Shown: positions 25,556 through 33,844, counted from the stretch's first letter. The stretch: DNA of 64,000 nt from CALAED01 sp036378315 (GCA_036378315.1 DASUWU010000193.1:1-64000), one strand, 5' to 3'. A program made the numbers and translations. Notes: generated by a model not told the origin, from the letters alone.

Positions 25556-26033
25556 TCACTCCCCCGATCCCCGTTATGCGACCTCAATGAGATGGCTTGT
25601 ACGCCGAAGTCCATCGAGATGTCGGAAATCCTCAGCAGATCCGGAGGCGGCGACAAGAGTAAGTGGTCGTTTCGGGACAAACGCGGGACATCCCACCACG
25701 TCACGTGGCCTAATGCAGGACCGACGGGATGTCCCGGACGGGGCCGGGACGAACAACAACGGGGCTGTTTATGAAGACCGCGCCAGCATCTGGCAGGAGG
25801 GTTACGGCGCCCTGCGTTCCCTGACCGGGCGCAGCCTCAATCACCTTGAAGCCCGACACACACGCCGGCGACTCATCGCTGCCACCGCGACGCTGGGCGA
25901 CATCGCACTGCATTCACCGCCGTCAACCCTGGAAAGTGCCGCGCTACTAGCCGGTACGCTAGCCGATGATCTTGAGGGAACGCGGCGTCGGGGGGTTCGA
26001 TCGAGGCACTGCGGGGGTGCTTCGACACCCTGG
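25556..26033. other. 478-base region without a convincing gene
   Basis: It lies upstream of the propeller gene and downstream of the AidB-like gene. Open frames here are short and unlike known proteins. It contains the nested inverted repeats at 25685-25735. A plus-strand stretch around 25780-25920 reads as EGYGALRSLTGRSLNHLEAR and similar, possibly a decayed gene, which I could not identify. Confidence 0.5.
25685..25735. repeat. Nested inverted repeats
   Basis: GGGACATCCC (25685-25694) and GGGATGTCCC (25726-25735) form perfect 10-base arms 31 bases apart. Between them, CCACGT (25696-25701) and ACGTGG (25703-25708) flank one base. Could be a terminator, an operator pair or an element end. 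Confidence 0.6.
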
Positions 26034-27665
26034 TTAGGCGATCTTTGGGGTGGCGCGGTCGATGATCGGGGCGAGGTCGACGCCGGTGGGCAGGGTGCCG
26101 AAGGCGTGGCCCCAGTCGCCGCCGAGGCGCGAGGCGCAGAAGGCGTCGGCGACGGCCGGGTGGCCGTGCCGCACGAGCAGCGAGCCCTGCAGGATCAGGG
26201 CCAGCCGCTCCACGATGCGGCGGGCGCGTGGTTCGGCGGTGGCGGCATCGGCGAGGGAGTCCTTGGCGGCGCGCACGGCGGTGTCGAGGCGGGAGTCGGC
26301 TCCGGCGGCCAGGTCGACCTCGGCGAAGAAGGCCTGGAGGGTTTCCGGCTCCTTGACGATCGCGCGCAGGACGTCGAGGGCGGCGACGTTGCCCGAGCCC
26401 TCCCAGATCGAGTTGAGCGGGGACTCGCGGAACAGGCGGGGCATCCCCGACTCCTCGACGTAACCGTTGCCGCCGAGGCATTCAAGTGCCTCCGCGGCGT
26501 GCGCCGGTGCCCGCTTGCACACCCAGTACTTGCTGACCGCCAGCGCGAGCCGCTTGAACGCGGACTCCCCGGCGTCGCCGCGGACCGAGCGGTCGGTGGC
26601 TCCGGCCAGCCGCAGCATGACGGCCGTCGCCGCCTCGGACTCGACGGCGAGGTCGGCGAGCACGTTGCGCATCAGCGGCTGGTCGGCCAGGTAGCGGCCG
26701 AAAGCCTGCCGGTGCGCGGCGTGGTGGGCGGCCTGGGTCACGGCGTGCCGCATCCCGCCCGCCGCCCCGATGACGCAGTCGAGCCGCGTCATGTTGACCA
26801 TCTCGATGATCGTGCGGACGCCCCGTCCCTCGTCGCCCACCCGCCAGGCGGTCGCGCCTTCGTACTCCACCTCCGCCGAGGCGTTCGACCGGTTGCCGAG
26901 CTTGTCCTTCAGCCGCTGCAGCCGCATCGCGTTGCGGGTGCCGTCCGGCAGCACGCGGGGGAGCAGGAAGCAGGTCAGCCCCCCGGGCGCCTGCGCCAGG
27001 ACGAGGAAGACGTCGCACATCGGCGCCGAGGTGAACCATTTGTGCCCGGTGATCAGGTAGGCGCCGCCGGCGCTCGGCTCGGCGCGCGTCGTGTTGGCCC
27101 GTACGTCCGAGCCGCCCTGCTTCTCGGTCATCGACATGCCGGCCAGCAACCCGCGCTTGGCGCGGGGCGGTCGCAGCCCCGGGTCGTAGGACCCGGCCGT
27201 CAGCAGCGGCTCGTACGCGGAGGTCAGCTCGGCGGAGTGCCGCAGCGCGGGCACGGCCGCGTACGTCATGGAGATGGGGCAGCCGTGCCCGGCATCGGTC
27301 CGCCAGACGTAGAACTTCGCGGCCCTGGCCACGTGCGCGCCCGGGCGGTCGGCGCCCGGCGCCCACGGCGCCGCGTGCAGCCCGTGCGACACGGCGGTGT
27401 CCATGAGCCGGTGCCAGGCCGGGTGGAACTCGACCTCGTCGATGCGATGCCCGTACCGGTCGTGGGTGCGGAGCACGGGTGGGTAGTCGTTGGCCAGCCG
27501 GCCCTGGTCCTGCGCCTCGGCGGTGCCGGCCAGCCGGCCGAGCTCGTGCACCTCGGCGGCCGCCCAGCCGGCGCCCTCGCGGGTCAGGCCGTCCAGCAGC
27601 GCCGGGTCGTCGGCGACGTCGTAGTCGGCGAGCGGAGGTACCTGGTTGAACACCTCGTGGGTCAT
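26034..27665 (-). CDS. aidB: AidB-like acyl-CoA dehydrogenase
   Basis: 543 residues. FAD-containing acyl-CoA dehydrogenase fold of the AidB subfamily, which in E. coli is part of the alkylation response and binds DNA. Landmarks: NQVPPLADYDVADDPALLDG and WHRLMDTAVSHGLH at the N-terminus, MSMTEKQGGSDVRANTTRAE, GHKWFTSAPMCDVFLVLAQA, ECLGGNGYVEESGMPRLFRE, and SIWEGSGNVAALDVLRA. True beta-oxidation activity is not implied for this subfamily. The start ATG 27665 has GGGAG seven bases upstream. It lies 66 bases after the chelatase gene on the same strand, so readthrough from the sulfur operon is possible. Confidence 0.88.
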   Translation of the reverse strand: MTHEVFNQVPPLADYDVADDPALLDGLTREGAGWAAAEVHELGRLAGTAEAQDQGRLANDYPPVLRTHDRYGHRIDEVEFHPAWHRLMDTAVSHGLHAAPWAPGADRPGAHVARAAKFYVWRTDAGHGCPISMTYAAVPALRHSAELTSAYEPLLTAGSYDPGLRPPRAKRGLLAGMSMTEKQGGSDVRANTTRAEPSAGGAYLITGHKWFTSAPMCDVFLVLAQAPGGLTCFLLPRVLPDGTRNAMRLQRLKDKLGNRSNASAEVEYEGATAWRVGDEGRGVRTIIEMVNMTRLDCVIGAAGGMRHAVTQAAHHAAHRQAFGRYLADQPLMRNVLADLAVESEAATAVMLRLAGATDRSVRGDAGESAFKRLALAVSKYWVCKRAPAHAAEALECLGGNGYVEESGMPRLFRESPLNSIWEGSGNVAALDVLRAIVKEPETLQAFFAEVDLAAGADSRLDTAVRAAKDSLADAATAEPRARRIVERLALILQGSLLVRHGHPAVADAFCASRLGGDWGHAFGTLPTGVDLAPIIDRATPKIA

Positions 27666-27731
27666 GGCACGGCTCCCACCTGCGGGCGGCTGCTTCCCCG
27701 CCACGATACCGAATCGCGTTCGGAACGGGGA

Positions 27732-28562
27732 TCAGCCGGCGGCGGCGGCCCGTTCGTCCCGCACCGCCTCGTCATAGCGCCGCAGCACGAGGTCGGCGAG
27801 CTCGGGGGCGGCGCCCAGCACGGGAGAAACGGTGTCGGCGCCGGCGGCCAGCGCCTCCGCGCGCACCTTGTCGGCGAAATAACCGGGCGCCATGAAGTAC
27901 GAAGCGACCACGACCCGCGGGGCGCCGGCGGCGCGCAGTGCCCGCACCGCGGCGGCCGGCCCGGGGCGGGCGGCTGAGGCGTACGCCGGGACGACGTCGT
28001 ACCAGCCGCGCCGGCGCTGCCAGCAGCGCGCCAGCCGGGCGATCACGCCGTTGGCGGCCGGGTCGCTCGAGCCGGCCGCGACGAGCACGACCGCGGTGGC
28101 CGGGTCGCCGATCGCCGTCCCGGCCTCGGCCAGCCGCCGCTCGAGCGCGTCGACGAGCAGCGGGTGCGGGCCCAGCGTCGCCCCGTAGCGCAGCGCCAGT
28201 CTGGGATGGCGGTGCCGTACCTCGGACAGCACCCGGGGGATGTCCGTCTTGCTGTGGTACGCGGCCGTGAGCAGCAGCGGCAGCACCACGGCGGCGCGGC
28301 GGGCGCCGCCCGCTCCGCCGCCTCCGCCCCAGGCGCCGGCCGCGCCGGCCCGGCCGGCCGCGGCCAGCGCGGCCAGGACCTGCCCCGGGGCCGGCGCGGC
28401 ATGGTCGAGGTAGGAGGCCAGCACCGGCCACCCGGGCCGGCGCGCGCGCACCGCGGCAAGGAGCTCGTCGACGGTCGCCGCGGCCCGCGGGTCGCGGCTG
28501 CCGTGCGCGACCGCCACCAGCGCCGGCGGTGCCACCGCCGCCGGCGCCGGTGCTCCGGTCAA
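27732..28562 (-). CDS. Sirohydrochlorin chelatase-like protein (CbiX/SirB)
   Basis: 276 residues with two related CbiX halves: LVAVAHGSRDPRAAATVDEL (N-terminal active-site His in AHGS), YHSKTDIPRVL, and a second half with VVLVAAGSSDPAANGVIARL and VVASYFMAPGYFADKVRAEA. It would insert Fe2+ (or Co2+) into sirohydrochlorin to make sirohaem, the cofactor of the sulfite reductase encoded upstream. The start is uncertain: TTG 28562 overlaps the cysH stop (TTGA), while GTG 28535 is the next in-frame choice. A glycine-rich insert (GAWGGGGGAGGARRA) sits between the halves. Confidence 0.82.
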   Translation of the reverse strand: MTGAPAPAAVAPPALVAVAHGSRDPRAAATVDELLAAVRARRPGWPVLASYLDHAAPAPGQVLAALAAAGRAGAAGAWGGGGGAGGARRAAVVLPLLLTAAYHSKTDIPRVLSEVRHRHPRLALRYGATLGPHPLLVDALERRLAEAGTAIGDPATAVVLVAAGSSDPAANGVIARLARCWQRRRGWYDVVPAYASAARPGPAAAVRALRAAGAPRVVVASYFMAPGYFADKVRAEALAAGADTVSPVLGAAPELADLVLRRYDEAVRDERAAAAG

Positions 28563-29311
28563 AGGTGGATGCCGCACTCGGTCTTGCCCGTTCCGGCCCA
28601 GCGACCGCTGCGCGGGTCGTCGCCAGGCGCCACCCGCCGGGTGCACGGTTCGCACCCGATCGACGGGTATCCGTCGTACAGCAGCGGGTTGACCAGGACG
28701 CCGTTGTCGTCGATGTACTTCGTGACGTCGGCGTCGGTCCAGTCGAGGATCGGGTTGACTTTGACCATGCCGCGCTTGCGGTCCCATTGGACCGGTCGCA
28801 TCGCGCGCCGGTTGCTGGTCTCGCCGCGGCGGATCCCGCTGAACCACGCCAGGTAGCCGTCCAGCACCCGGCTGAGCGGCTCCACCTTGCGCAGGTGGCA
28901 GCACAGGTCGGGGTTGCGGCCGTACAGCCGCGGGCCCAGGTCGCGCTCCTGCTCGGCGACGGTCCTGGTGGGCGTCGCATTGATCACGTTCACCGGGTAG
29001 ACCGCCTCGACCGCGTCGCGGGTGCCGATGGTCTCCGCGAAGTGGTACCCGGTGTCGACGAAGATCACATCGACGCCGGGCTTGACCCGCGATACCAGGT
29101 GGATCAGCACGGCATCGGTCATCGACGAGGTCAGGCAGATGCGGTCGCCGAACGTCGCGGCCGCCCAGCGAACGATCTCCAGAGCCGACGCGCCCTGGAG
29201 CGCCTCGGCGGCGGACTCGGCGAGCTCCTCGAGGTCGAGGGCCGGCCGCCCGGCGGCCGTGGCGGTGGCGGTGGCGGTGGCGGTGGCGGTGACGGTGGTC
29301 ATGGCGGTCAT
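28559..29311 (-). CDS. cysH: Adenylyl-sulfate (APS) reductase CysH
   Basis: Reduces APS (or PAPS) to sulfite with thioredoxin. 250 residues. The [4Fe-4S] ligand pairs typical of bacterial APS reductases are visible: CCHLRK and CEPC near the C-terminus, followed by the catalytic ECGIHL. The N-terminal half has the SMTDAVLIHLVSR and VDTGYHFAET loops. The first ~20 residues are a Thr/Ala repeat (TATATATATATA) coded by a six-base tandem repeat, which may vary in length and is not part of the fold; a later start is possible. ATG 29311 overlaps the TGA of the upstream zinc-ribbon gene. Confidence 0.93.
   Translation of the reverse strand: MTAMTTVTATATATATATAAGRPALDLEELAESAAEALQGASALEIVRWAAATFGDRICLTSSMTDAVLIHLVSRVKPGVDVIFVDTGYHFAETIGTRDAVEAVYPVNVINATPTRTVAEQERDLGPRLYGRNPDLCCHLRKVEPLSRVLDGYLAWFSGIRRGETSNRRAMRPVQWDRKRGMVKVNPILDWTDADVTKYIDDNGVLVNPLLYDGYPSIGCEPCTRRVAPGDDPRSGRWAGTGKTECGIHL
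29259..29298. repeat. GGTGGC hexanucleotide tandem repeat in cysH
   Basis: About six copies of GGTGGC (plus strand), equal to ACC GCC codons on the coding strand, at the 5' end of cysH. Unit length is a multiple of three, so copy-number change keeps the frame. Confidence 0.8.
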
Positions 29312-29451
29312 CGTGCGACTCCGATCCCGACGAACCTCAGCCGGAACGCGCGGGCGCAGGCCCGGCAGTGCCAGCCGCCGTCGCTCTCGTACGGCTCGAG
29401 ATCTTCGTCGCCGCAGTACGGGCAGTAGAAGGGGGCGGCGCGCTCACTCAT
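29308..29451 (-). CDS. Small zinc-ribbon protein of the sulfate reduction operon
   Basis: 47 residues (MSERAAPFYCPYCGDEDLEP...GGWHCRACARAFRLRFVGIG). Two CxxC pairs (CPYC, CRAC) 18 residues apart make a zinc ribbon or rubredoxin-like knuckle. It sits between sir and cysH, 16 bases after sir, and its TGA overlaps the cysH ATG. This position is familiar in actinomycete sulfur operons; a role as an accessory or electron-transfer protein is an inference. Confidence 0.8.
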   Translation of the reverse strand: MSERAAPFYCPYCGDEDLEPYESDGGWHCRACARAFRLRFVGIGVAR

Positions 29452-29467
29452 GTGACGTGATCCCTCC

Positions 29468-31162
29468 CTACCGCAGCTCGGCGTCCGCGGCACGCCGGAC
29501 CCACTGGGCGAAGGTCTCGCCCGGCGCGCGCTGCGCGTCGTACCTGCGGACCACCCGCTCGATGTAGTCGGGCAGCGCCGCCGCCGTGGTCTTGAGCCCG
29601 CGCACCTTCTTGCCGAAGGTGCCCTCGCCGTCCGCGCCGCCGAGCGTGCCGCCCAGGTGGATCTGGAAGCCCTCGACCTGCTCGCCGTTCTCGTCGGTGA
29701 CCAGCTGGCCCTTGAGGCCGATGTCGGCGACCTGGATGCGGGCGCAGGAGTTCGGGCAGCCGTTGACGTTGATCGTCAGCGGCTGGTCGAAGTCGGGCAG
29801 CCGCCGCTCCAGCTCGTCGATCAGGTCGATGGCCCGCTGCTTGGTCTCGACGATCGCCAGCTTGCAGTACTCGATGCCCGTGCAGGCCATGGTCTGCCGC
29901 TGGAACGTCGACGGCCGCACGCGCAGCCCATGCTGCTCGAGGGCCGCGGCGAGCTCCTCGGTCCGGGCCTCGGGGACGTCGAGGATGACCATCTTCTGCT
30001 CGGTGGTTGTCCTGACCCGGCCCGACCCGTACTCCTCGGCCAGGTCGGCGATGACGCCGAGCAACGCGCCGCTGATCCGGCCAACCTTGGGTGCGAACCC
30101 GACGTAGTAGTTGCCGTCGCGCTGCCGGCGGATGCCGACGTGGTCGCGGCGGCCGTCCGGCAGCGGTGCCGGGGCCGGGCCGTCCGGCAGGGCGTACCCG
30201 AGGTACTCCTTTTCGAGCACCTCGCGGAACCGCTCAGGACCCCAGTCGTTCACCAGGAACTTCAGCCGGGCGCGGTGCCGCAGCCGCCGGTAGCCGTAGT
30301 CGCGGAAGATGCCGGTGATGCCCGCCCACACCTCGTGCACCTGGTCGGGCCGGGCGAACGCGCCGAGCCGCCGGCCGAACATCGGGTTGGTGGACAGACC
30401 GCCGCCCGCCCAGACGTCGTAGCCCGGCTCGCCGTCGTCGTTGACCACGCCGACGAAGGCGATGTCGTTGATCTCGTGGACAGTGCACTGCGCCGGGCAT
30501 CCCGACAGCGCCGACTTGTACTTGCGCGGGAGGTTGGAGAAGTCCTGGCTGCCGATGTACCGGTCGTGGATCTCGCGGACCTGCGGGGTGGCGTCGATCA
30601 CCTCGTCGGCGTCGATTCCGGCCAGCGGGCAACCGAGGATCACCCGCGGCGTGTCCCCACAGGCCTCGGTGGTCGACAGGCCGACCGCCTCGAGCGCCGC
30701 CCAGATGGCCGGCACCGACTCGATCTCGATCCAGTGCAGCTGGATGTTCTGCCGGTCGGTGAGGTCGGCGGTGCCGCGCGCGTAGGTCCTGGAGACGTCG
30801 GCGATGGTGCGCAGCTGCGCGAGGTCGAGCTGGCCGCCGTCGATGCGGACCCGCATCATGAAGTAGCGGTCGTCGAGCTCCTCGGGTTCGAGGACGGCGG
30901 TCTTGCCGCCGTCGATGCCCGGCCGGCGCTGGGTGTAGAGGCCGTACCAGCGGAACCGGCCACGCAGGTCGGCGGGGTCGATCGAGTCGAAGCCGTGTTT
31001 GGCGTAGATGTCGATGATGCGGTGGCGGACGTTGAGGCCGTCGTCGTTCTTCTTGTTCTCTTCGTTCTTGTTGAGCGGCTCGCGGTAGCCGAGGGCCCAC
31101 TGGCCTTCGCCGCGTTTGGGTCGTTTGGCCGGTTGCTTCGTCGTCGTCTGGCTTGGTGGCAT
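29468..31162 (-). CDS. sir: Ferredoxin-dependent assimilatory sulfite reductase
   Basis: Six-electron reduction of sulfite to sulfide using sirohaem and a [4Fe-4S] cluster. 564 residues. The cluster/sirohaem Cys motif is split as ACTGIEYCKLAI and NVNGCPNSCARIQ; two nitrite/sulfite-reductase half-domains each with a ferredoxin-like and a 4Fe-4S part are visible (RFRWYGLYTQRRPGIDGGKT and GRISGALLGVIADL regions). Nitrite reductase (NirA) is a close relative, but adjacency to cysH and a sirohydrochlorin chelatase favours sulfite. ATG 31162 follows AAGGA at about ten bases; frames upstream to 31276 are Arg/Pro-rich and rejected. A Cys leader peptide lies 250 bases upstream. Confidence 0.92.
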   Translation of the reverse strand: MPPSQTTTKQPAKRPKRGEGQWALGYREPLNKNEENKKNDDGLNVRHRIIDIYAKHGFDSIDPADLRGRFRWYGLYTQRRPGIDGGKTAVLEPEELDDRYFMMRVRIDGGQLDLAQLRTIADVSRTYARGTADLTDRQNIQLHWIEIESVPAIWAALEAVGLSTTEACGDTPRVILGCPLAGIDADEVIDATPQVREIHDRYIGSQDFSNLPRKYKSALSGCPAQCTVHEINDIAFVGVVNDDGEPGYDVWAGGGLSTNPMFGRRLGAFARPDQVHEVWAGITGIFRDYGYRRLRHRARLKFLVNDWGPERFREVLEKEYLGYALPDGPAPAPLPDGRRDHVGIRRQRDGNYYVGFAPKVGRISGALLGVIADLAEEYGSGRVRTTTEQKMVILDVPEARTEELAAALEQHGLRVRPSTFQRQTMACTGIEYCKLAIVETKQRAIDLIDELERRLPDFDQPLTINVNGCPNSCARIQVADIGLKGQLVTDENGEQVEGFQIHLGGTLGGADGEGTFGKKVRGLKTTAAALPDYIERVVRRYDAQRAPGETFAQWVRRAADAELR

Positions 31163-31412
31163 GGGGCGCGCGTCCTTCGTGGAACTGTTCGGCTGGGAAC
31201 CGTTCTTCGCTGCGGAGCTGTACGGGCCGAGGCGGGCGCGCGGCGGCGGGCCGGCGGCTTGATGATCGGGCCGCACGGGCGGCCCGGCCTCGGCCGCGGC
31301 GGTGGGAGCGCCGTCGGGAGAGGCCGAAAGGCCGACCGGTTGCGGGCAGACGCCGGCGCACCACGCGCCCAGGGACCGTCAGCAGACGTCGCTTACGGGG
31401 CGTGATGGGGCG

Positions 31413-31472
31413 TCAGAGACACAGAGCACTGCGGACGCGGAGGAAGTCGACGTGCCGGCGCATGACCAGCAT
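31413..31472 (-). CDS. Cysteine-containing leader peptide upstream of sir
   Basis: 19 codons starting ATG 31472 (MLVMRRHVDFLRVRSALCL), or 16 from ATG 31463, ending in TGA 31413-31415. The core RRHVD-LRV-SALC matches the recurring putative leader peptides seen ahead of sulfur-metabolism operons in actinomycetes; related Cys-rich leaders in mycobacteria act as cysteine-responsive attenuators. Here only one Cys is present, near the end. Its position 250 bases upstream of sir on the same strand fits a translation-coupled attenuation role, which is inferred. Confidence 0.65.
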   Translation of the reverse strand: MLVMRRHVDFLRVRSALCL

Positions 31473-31583
31473 CGGATCCGCGGCAGACATGCTTCGAGAG
31501 TGACATGCCGTCTCGGCCTTTGTCCAGTTGGGTCCGCCATACGGACAAGGCGGCTGTCGGGCGGCGCCGGAATTATCCCAGGC

Positions 31584-31712
31584 TCAGCCCTGCCTGACCC
31601 AGTTGATCGGCGCCTCGTCGGGCGTCTCCTCAGGACGCAGGTGCTGGCAGTCGCACCACGAGCCGCCGCGGCAGTCGTCGTGGTGGCGATCGCGGCACGC
31701 CTGGCAGATCAT
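31584..31712 (-). CDS. Small Cys/His-rich protein, 42 residues
   Basis: Reads MICQACRDRHHDDCRGGSWC, DCQHL, then an acidic tail ending NWVRQG. Five Cys and three His in the first 25 residues suggest a metal-binding knuckle. GGAGG lies just before the ATG, with tight spacing. It is upstream of the leader peptide on the same strand, 112 bases before it. Similar short Cys-rich proteins are common hypotheticals in actinomycetes. Function unknown. Confidence 0.55.
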   Translation of the reverse strand: MICQACRDRHHDDCRGGSWCDCQHLRPEETPDEAPINWVRQG

Positions 31713-32016
31713 GCCTCCATTGTCCCTGTCGTTCGCCGTTTCACCGTCGCCGGCCGGTCGCCGCGGACGCGCCGGCCGGACCGAGTTAAAGGGTTATGTG
31801 AGCTTTGTCATAGTCTTGAGGTTGGTTTCACCCGATTCCCTCGGGTAAACGGCCACCAACACGTTGAGACCCGACGGGAACGCCGACTGTACGCCGATAC
31901 CGAACCGGGAGCGTGCGATGAGCATCGTTCCTCGTAGCCGCCGACCCGCTGAAAAGGATCATCGAAATGGGTGACGCGGCATGTACCGGACCGTCGACCC
32001 TCTACCGTAGGACTTC
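31713..32016. other. Divergent intergenic region
   Basis: About 300 bases between the small Cys-rich gene (minus) and the YihY gene (plus). It has an AT-richer patch at 31784-31850 (GTTATGTGAGCTTTGTCATA region), where promoters of both sides could lie. No gene or clear structure seen. Confidence 0.4.
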
Positions 32017-32964
32017 GTGACGACCGTCTCCGACGCCCCGCCCCTCACCGAGCGCAAGGCCACCGCCGGCCGGCCTCGGCAGGTCGTCTGGTGGCTGATG
32101 CGGCGCACCGCGGTCGCGGCCTTCAGGTACCGGGTGACCGGGCTCGCCGCCGAGGCCGCGTTCTTCGCCCTGGTATCGCTGCCGCCGCTGGTGATCGGCC
32201 TCATCGGGACGATGGGCCACTTCCGCGGCGCGCTCGGCGAGCCGACGATCAACGAGATCAGGTCGTGGGTGATCGACAAGGCCGGCACCGTGCTCACCGG
32301 GCCCACCGTCGACTCGGTCGTCGTGCCCCTCGTCAACGACGTCATCAAGGGCGGCCGGGTCGACATCGTCTCCATCAGCTTCCTCATCTCGCTGTGGGCC
32401 GGCTCGCGCGCGCTGAACGTCTATGTCGACACGATCACCATCGCGTACGGCCTGTCCGGCCTGCGCGGCATCGTGCGCACCCGGCTCAGGGCGTTCTTCC
32501 TCTACGTCGTCGGCATGCTGGTCATGCTGATCGTGATCCCGCTGCTGATGGCCGGGCCCACGTTGGTACGCAGGGCGCTGCCGGGCGCGGCGGTCCTCGT
32601 CCAGGCCCTTTACTGGCCGGTCGTCATCGTGCTGTCCATCCTTTTCCTCGCGCTGCTGTACCACATGAGCGTCCCGGTCCGTACGGCGTGGTGGCGGGAG
32701 GTGCCAGGCGCGGTCGTCGCCCTGGTCATCTGGATCCTGGGCAGCTTCCTGCTGCGCTTCTACCTCGCCGGTTCGATCTCCGGCGTGTCGGTGTACGGGT
32801 CGCTGGCCGCGTCGATCGCGCTGCTCGGCTGGCTGTACGTCGCCGCGCTCGCGGTTCTCATCGGGGCGGCGCTGAACGCCGAGATCGACAAGATGTGGCC
32901 GAGCGCGGACACCGCTCGGGCCAGGGCGACCCGTACCGTCTCCCCCCAGGCCGTCGCCGGCTGA
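32017..32964 (+). CDS. YihY/BrkB-family inner membrane protein
   Basis: 315 residues with about six transmembrane helices (VTGLAAEAAFFALVSLPPLV, AFFLYVVGMLVMLIVIPLLM, YWPVVIVLSILFLALLY, VPGAVVALVIWILGSFLL, ALLGWLYVAALAVLIGAALN). The family landmarks RVTGLAAEAAFFALVSLPPL, SLWAGSRALNVYVDTI, Y-MSVPVR and GSLAASIALLGWLY-ALAVLIGA are all present. It was once called ribonuclease BN, but the family is a membrane protein without proven nuclease activity. The GTG at 32017 has TAGGA close upstream. It is followed by a phosphoribosyltransferase gene 94 bases later. Confidence 0.88.
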   Translation: MTTVSDAPPLTERKATAGRPRQVVWWLMRRTAVAAFRYRVTGLAAEAAFFALVSLPPLVIGLIGTMGHFRGALGEPTINEIRSWVIDKAGTVLTGPTVDSVVVPLVNDVIKGGRVDIVSISFLISLWAGSRALNVYVDTITIAYGLSGLRGIVRTRLRAFFLYVVGMLVMLIVIPLLMAGPTLVRRALPGAAVLVQALYWPVVIVLSILFLALLYHMSVPVRTAWWREVPGAVVALVIWILGSFLLRFYLAGSISGVSVYGSLAASIALLGWLYVAALAVLIGAALNAEIDKMWPSADTARARATRTVSPQAVAG

Positions 32965-33058
32965 CCTGCCCGCCCGCGGTCGTCCCGCGGTCGGCCCGGC
33001 CGCCGGCCGTGCGCGCGGCGCGCCGGTTCGGCGGAAACCGCGTGGGTAGGGAGGGAAC

Positions 33059-33718
33059 GTGCGCCTGCCCTTCGCCGACCGCGCCGAGGCCGGGCGGCTG
33101 CTCGCCGGCCGGCTGGCCGAGCTCGTGCTGCCGGTGCCTGTCGTGCTCGCGCTGCCGCGCGGCGGGGTTCCTGTCGGGAACGAGGTGGCCGCGCGGCTCT
33201 CCACGGCGGACGAGGCCGCCGCCTTCGACGTGCTGGTCACCCGCAAGATCGGCTACCCGTACCAGCCGGAGCTCGGCGTAGGAGCGATCGCCGAAGGCGG
33301 CGAACCGGTGCTCGACCTGCCGCTGATCGACCGGCTGCGGCTCAGCGAGGGAGACCTGACCACCACGATCCTGCGGGAGCGCGCCGAGATGGACCGCCGG
33401 GTCGCCGTCTACCGCGACGGCCGTCCGCTGCCCGCCGTCGCCGGCCGCACGGCGATCGTGGTCGACGACGGTCTGGCCACCGGCGGCACCGCCCGCGCCG
33501 CCCTGCGCGCGGTACGCGCCCGAGCGCCGGCGCGGCTGATCCTCGCCGTACCGGTGGGAGCGGCCGAGACGGTGGCCGCGCTCCGCGCCGAGGCGGACGA
33601 CGTCGTGGTGCTGGCCGAGCCGCGCCGGTTCCGCGCGGTGGGGCAGTGGTATGAGCGCTTCGACCAATTGACCGATGACGACGTGCTGCGCGTGCTGGAA
33701 CGCGCGGGAGTCAAATGA
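33059..33718 (+). CDS. Phosphoribosyltransferase-domain protein
   Basis: 219 residues of type I PRTase fold. The PRPP-binding loop is visible as TAIVVDDGLATGGTARAAL; the N-terminal half carries LALPRGGVPVGNEVAARL and VLVTRKIGYPYQPELGVGAI, typical of the ComF-unrelated stand-alone PRTases often found beside dienelactone-hydrolase or stress genes. The specific base or substrate is unknown. GTG 33059 has GGGAGGGAA directly upstream, a strong ribosome-binding site. It converges with whiB; two hairpins separate them. Confidence 0.87.
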   Translation: MRLPFADRAEAGRLLAGRLAELVLPVPVVLALPRGGVPVGNEVAARLSTADEAAAFDVLVTRKIGYPYQPELGVGAIAEGGEPVLDLPLIDRLRLSEGDLTTTILRERAEMDRRVAVYRDGRPLPAVAGRTAIVVDDGLATGGTARAALRAVRARAPARLILAVPVGAAETVAALRAEADDVVVLAEPRRFRAVGQWYERFDQLTDDDVLRVLERAGVK

Positions 33719-33749
33719 CAAGCCGGAGTGCCGGTGCCGATAACAGATC

Positions 33750-33770
33750 CGCGATTTGCGCCAAATCGCG
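33750..33770 (+). terminator. Hairpin after the phosphoribosyltransferase gene
   Basis: CGCGATTTG (33750-33758), CGC loop, CAAATCGCG (33762-33770); perfect 9-base arms 31 bases after the stop. Followed by AAAAG on the plus strand and so preceded by T-rich sequence on the minus strand. Confidence 0.5.
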
Positions 33771-33819
33771 AAAAGACTATGAAAGGCATGGCCGGACGGA
33801 GCCGTGGAACGACACGAAA

Positions 33820-33844
33820 ACGGTCCCGCCGGTGGCGGGACCGT
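33820..33844 (-). terminator. Rho-independent-like terminator of whiB
   Basis: Perfect 11-base arms ACGGTCCCGCC (33820-33830) and GGCGGGACCGT (33834-33844) with a 3-base loop. Read on the minus strand the stem is followed by TTTTCG. It lies 41 bases beyond the WhiB stop. Confidence 0.7.

Noticed and set aside
25431..27977. Long plus-strand open frame across the AidB-like gene
   Set aside because: It is antisense to an intact acyl-CoA dehydrogenase gene, and its product is Gly/His/Arg-rich. Only the short part at 25780-25920 could hold a relic, noted as a finding.
29259..29298. Tandem GGTGGC repeat as a possible CRISPR or minisatellite locus
   Set aside because: The units are only six bases with no spacers, and lie inside cysH coding sequence.
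29657..31405. Plus-strand open frame of nearly 600 codons opposite sir
   Set aside because: The minus strand encodes complete sulfite reductase with cofactor Cys motifs. The plus-strand product has no known family.
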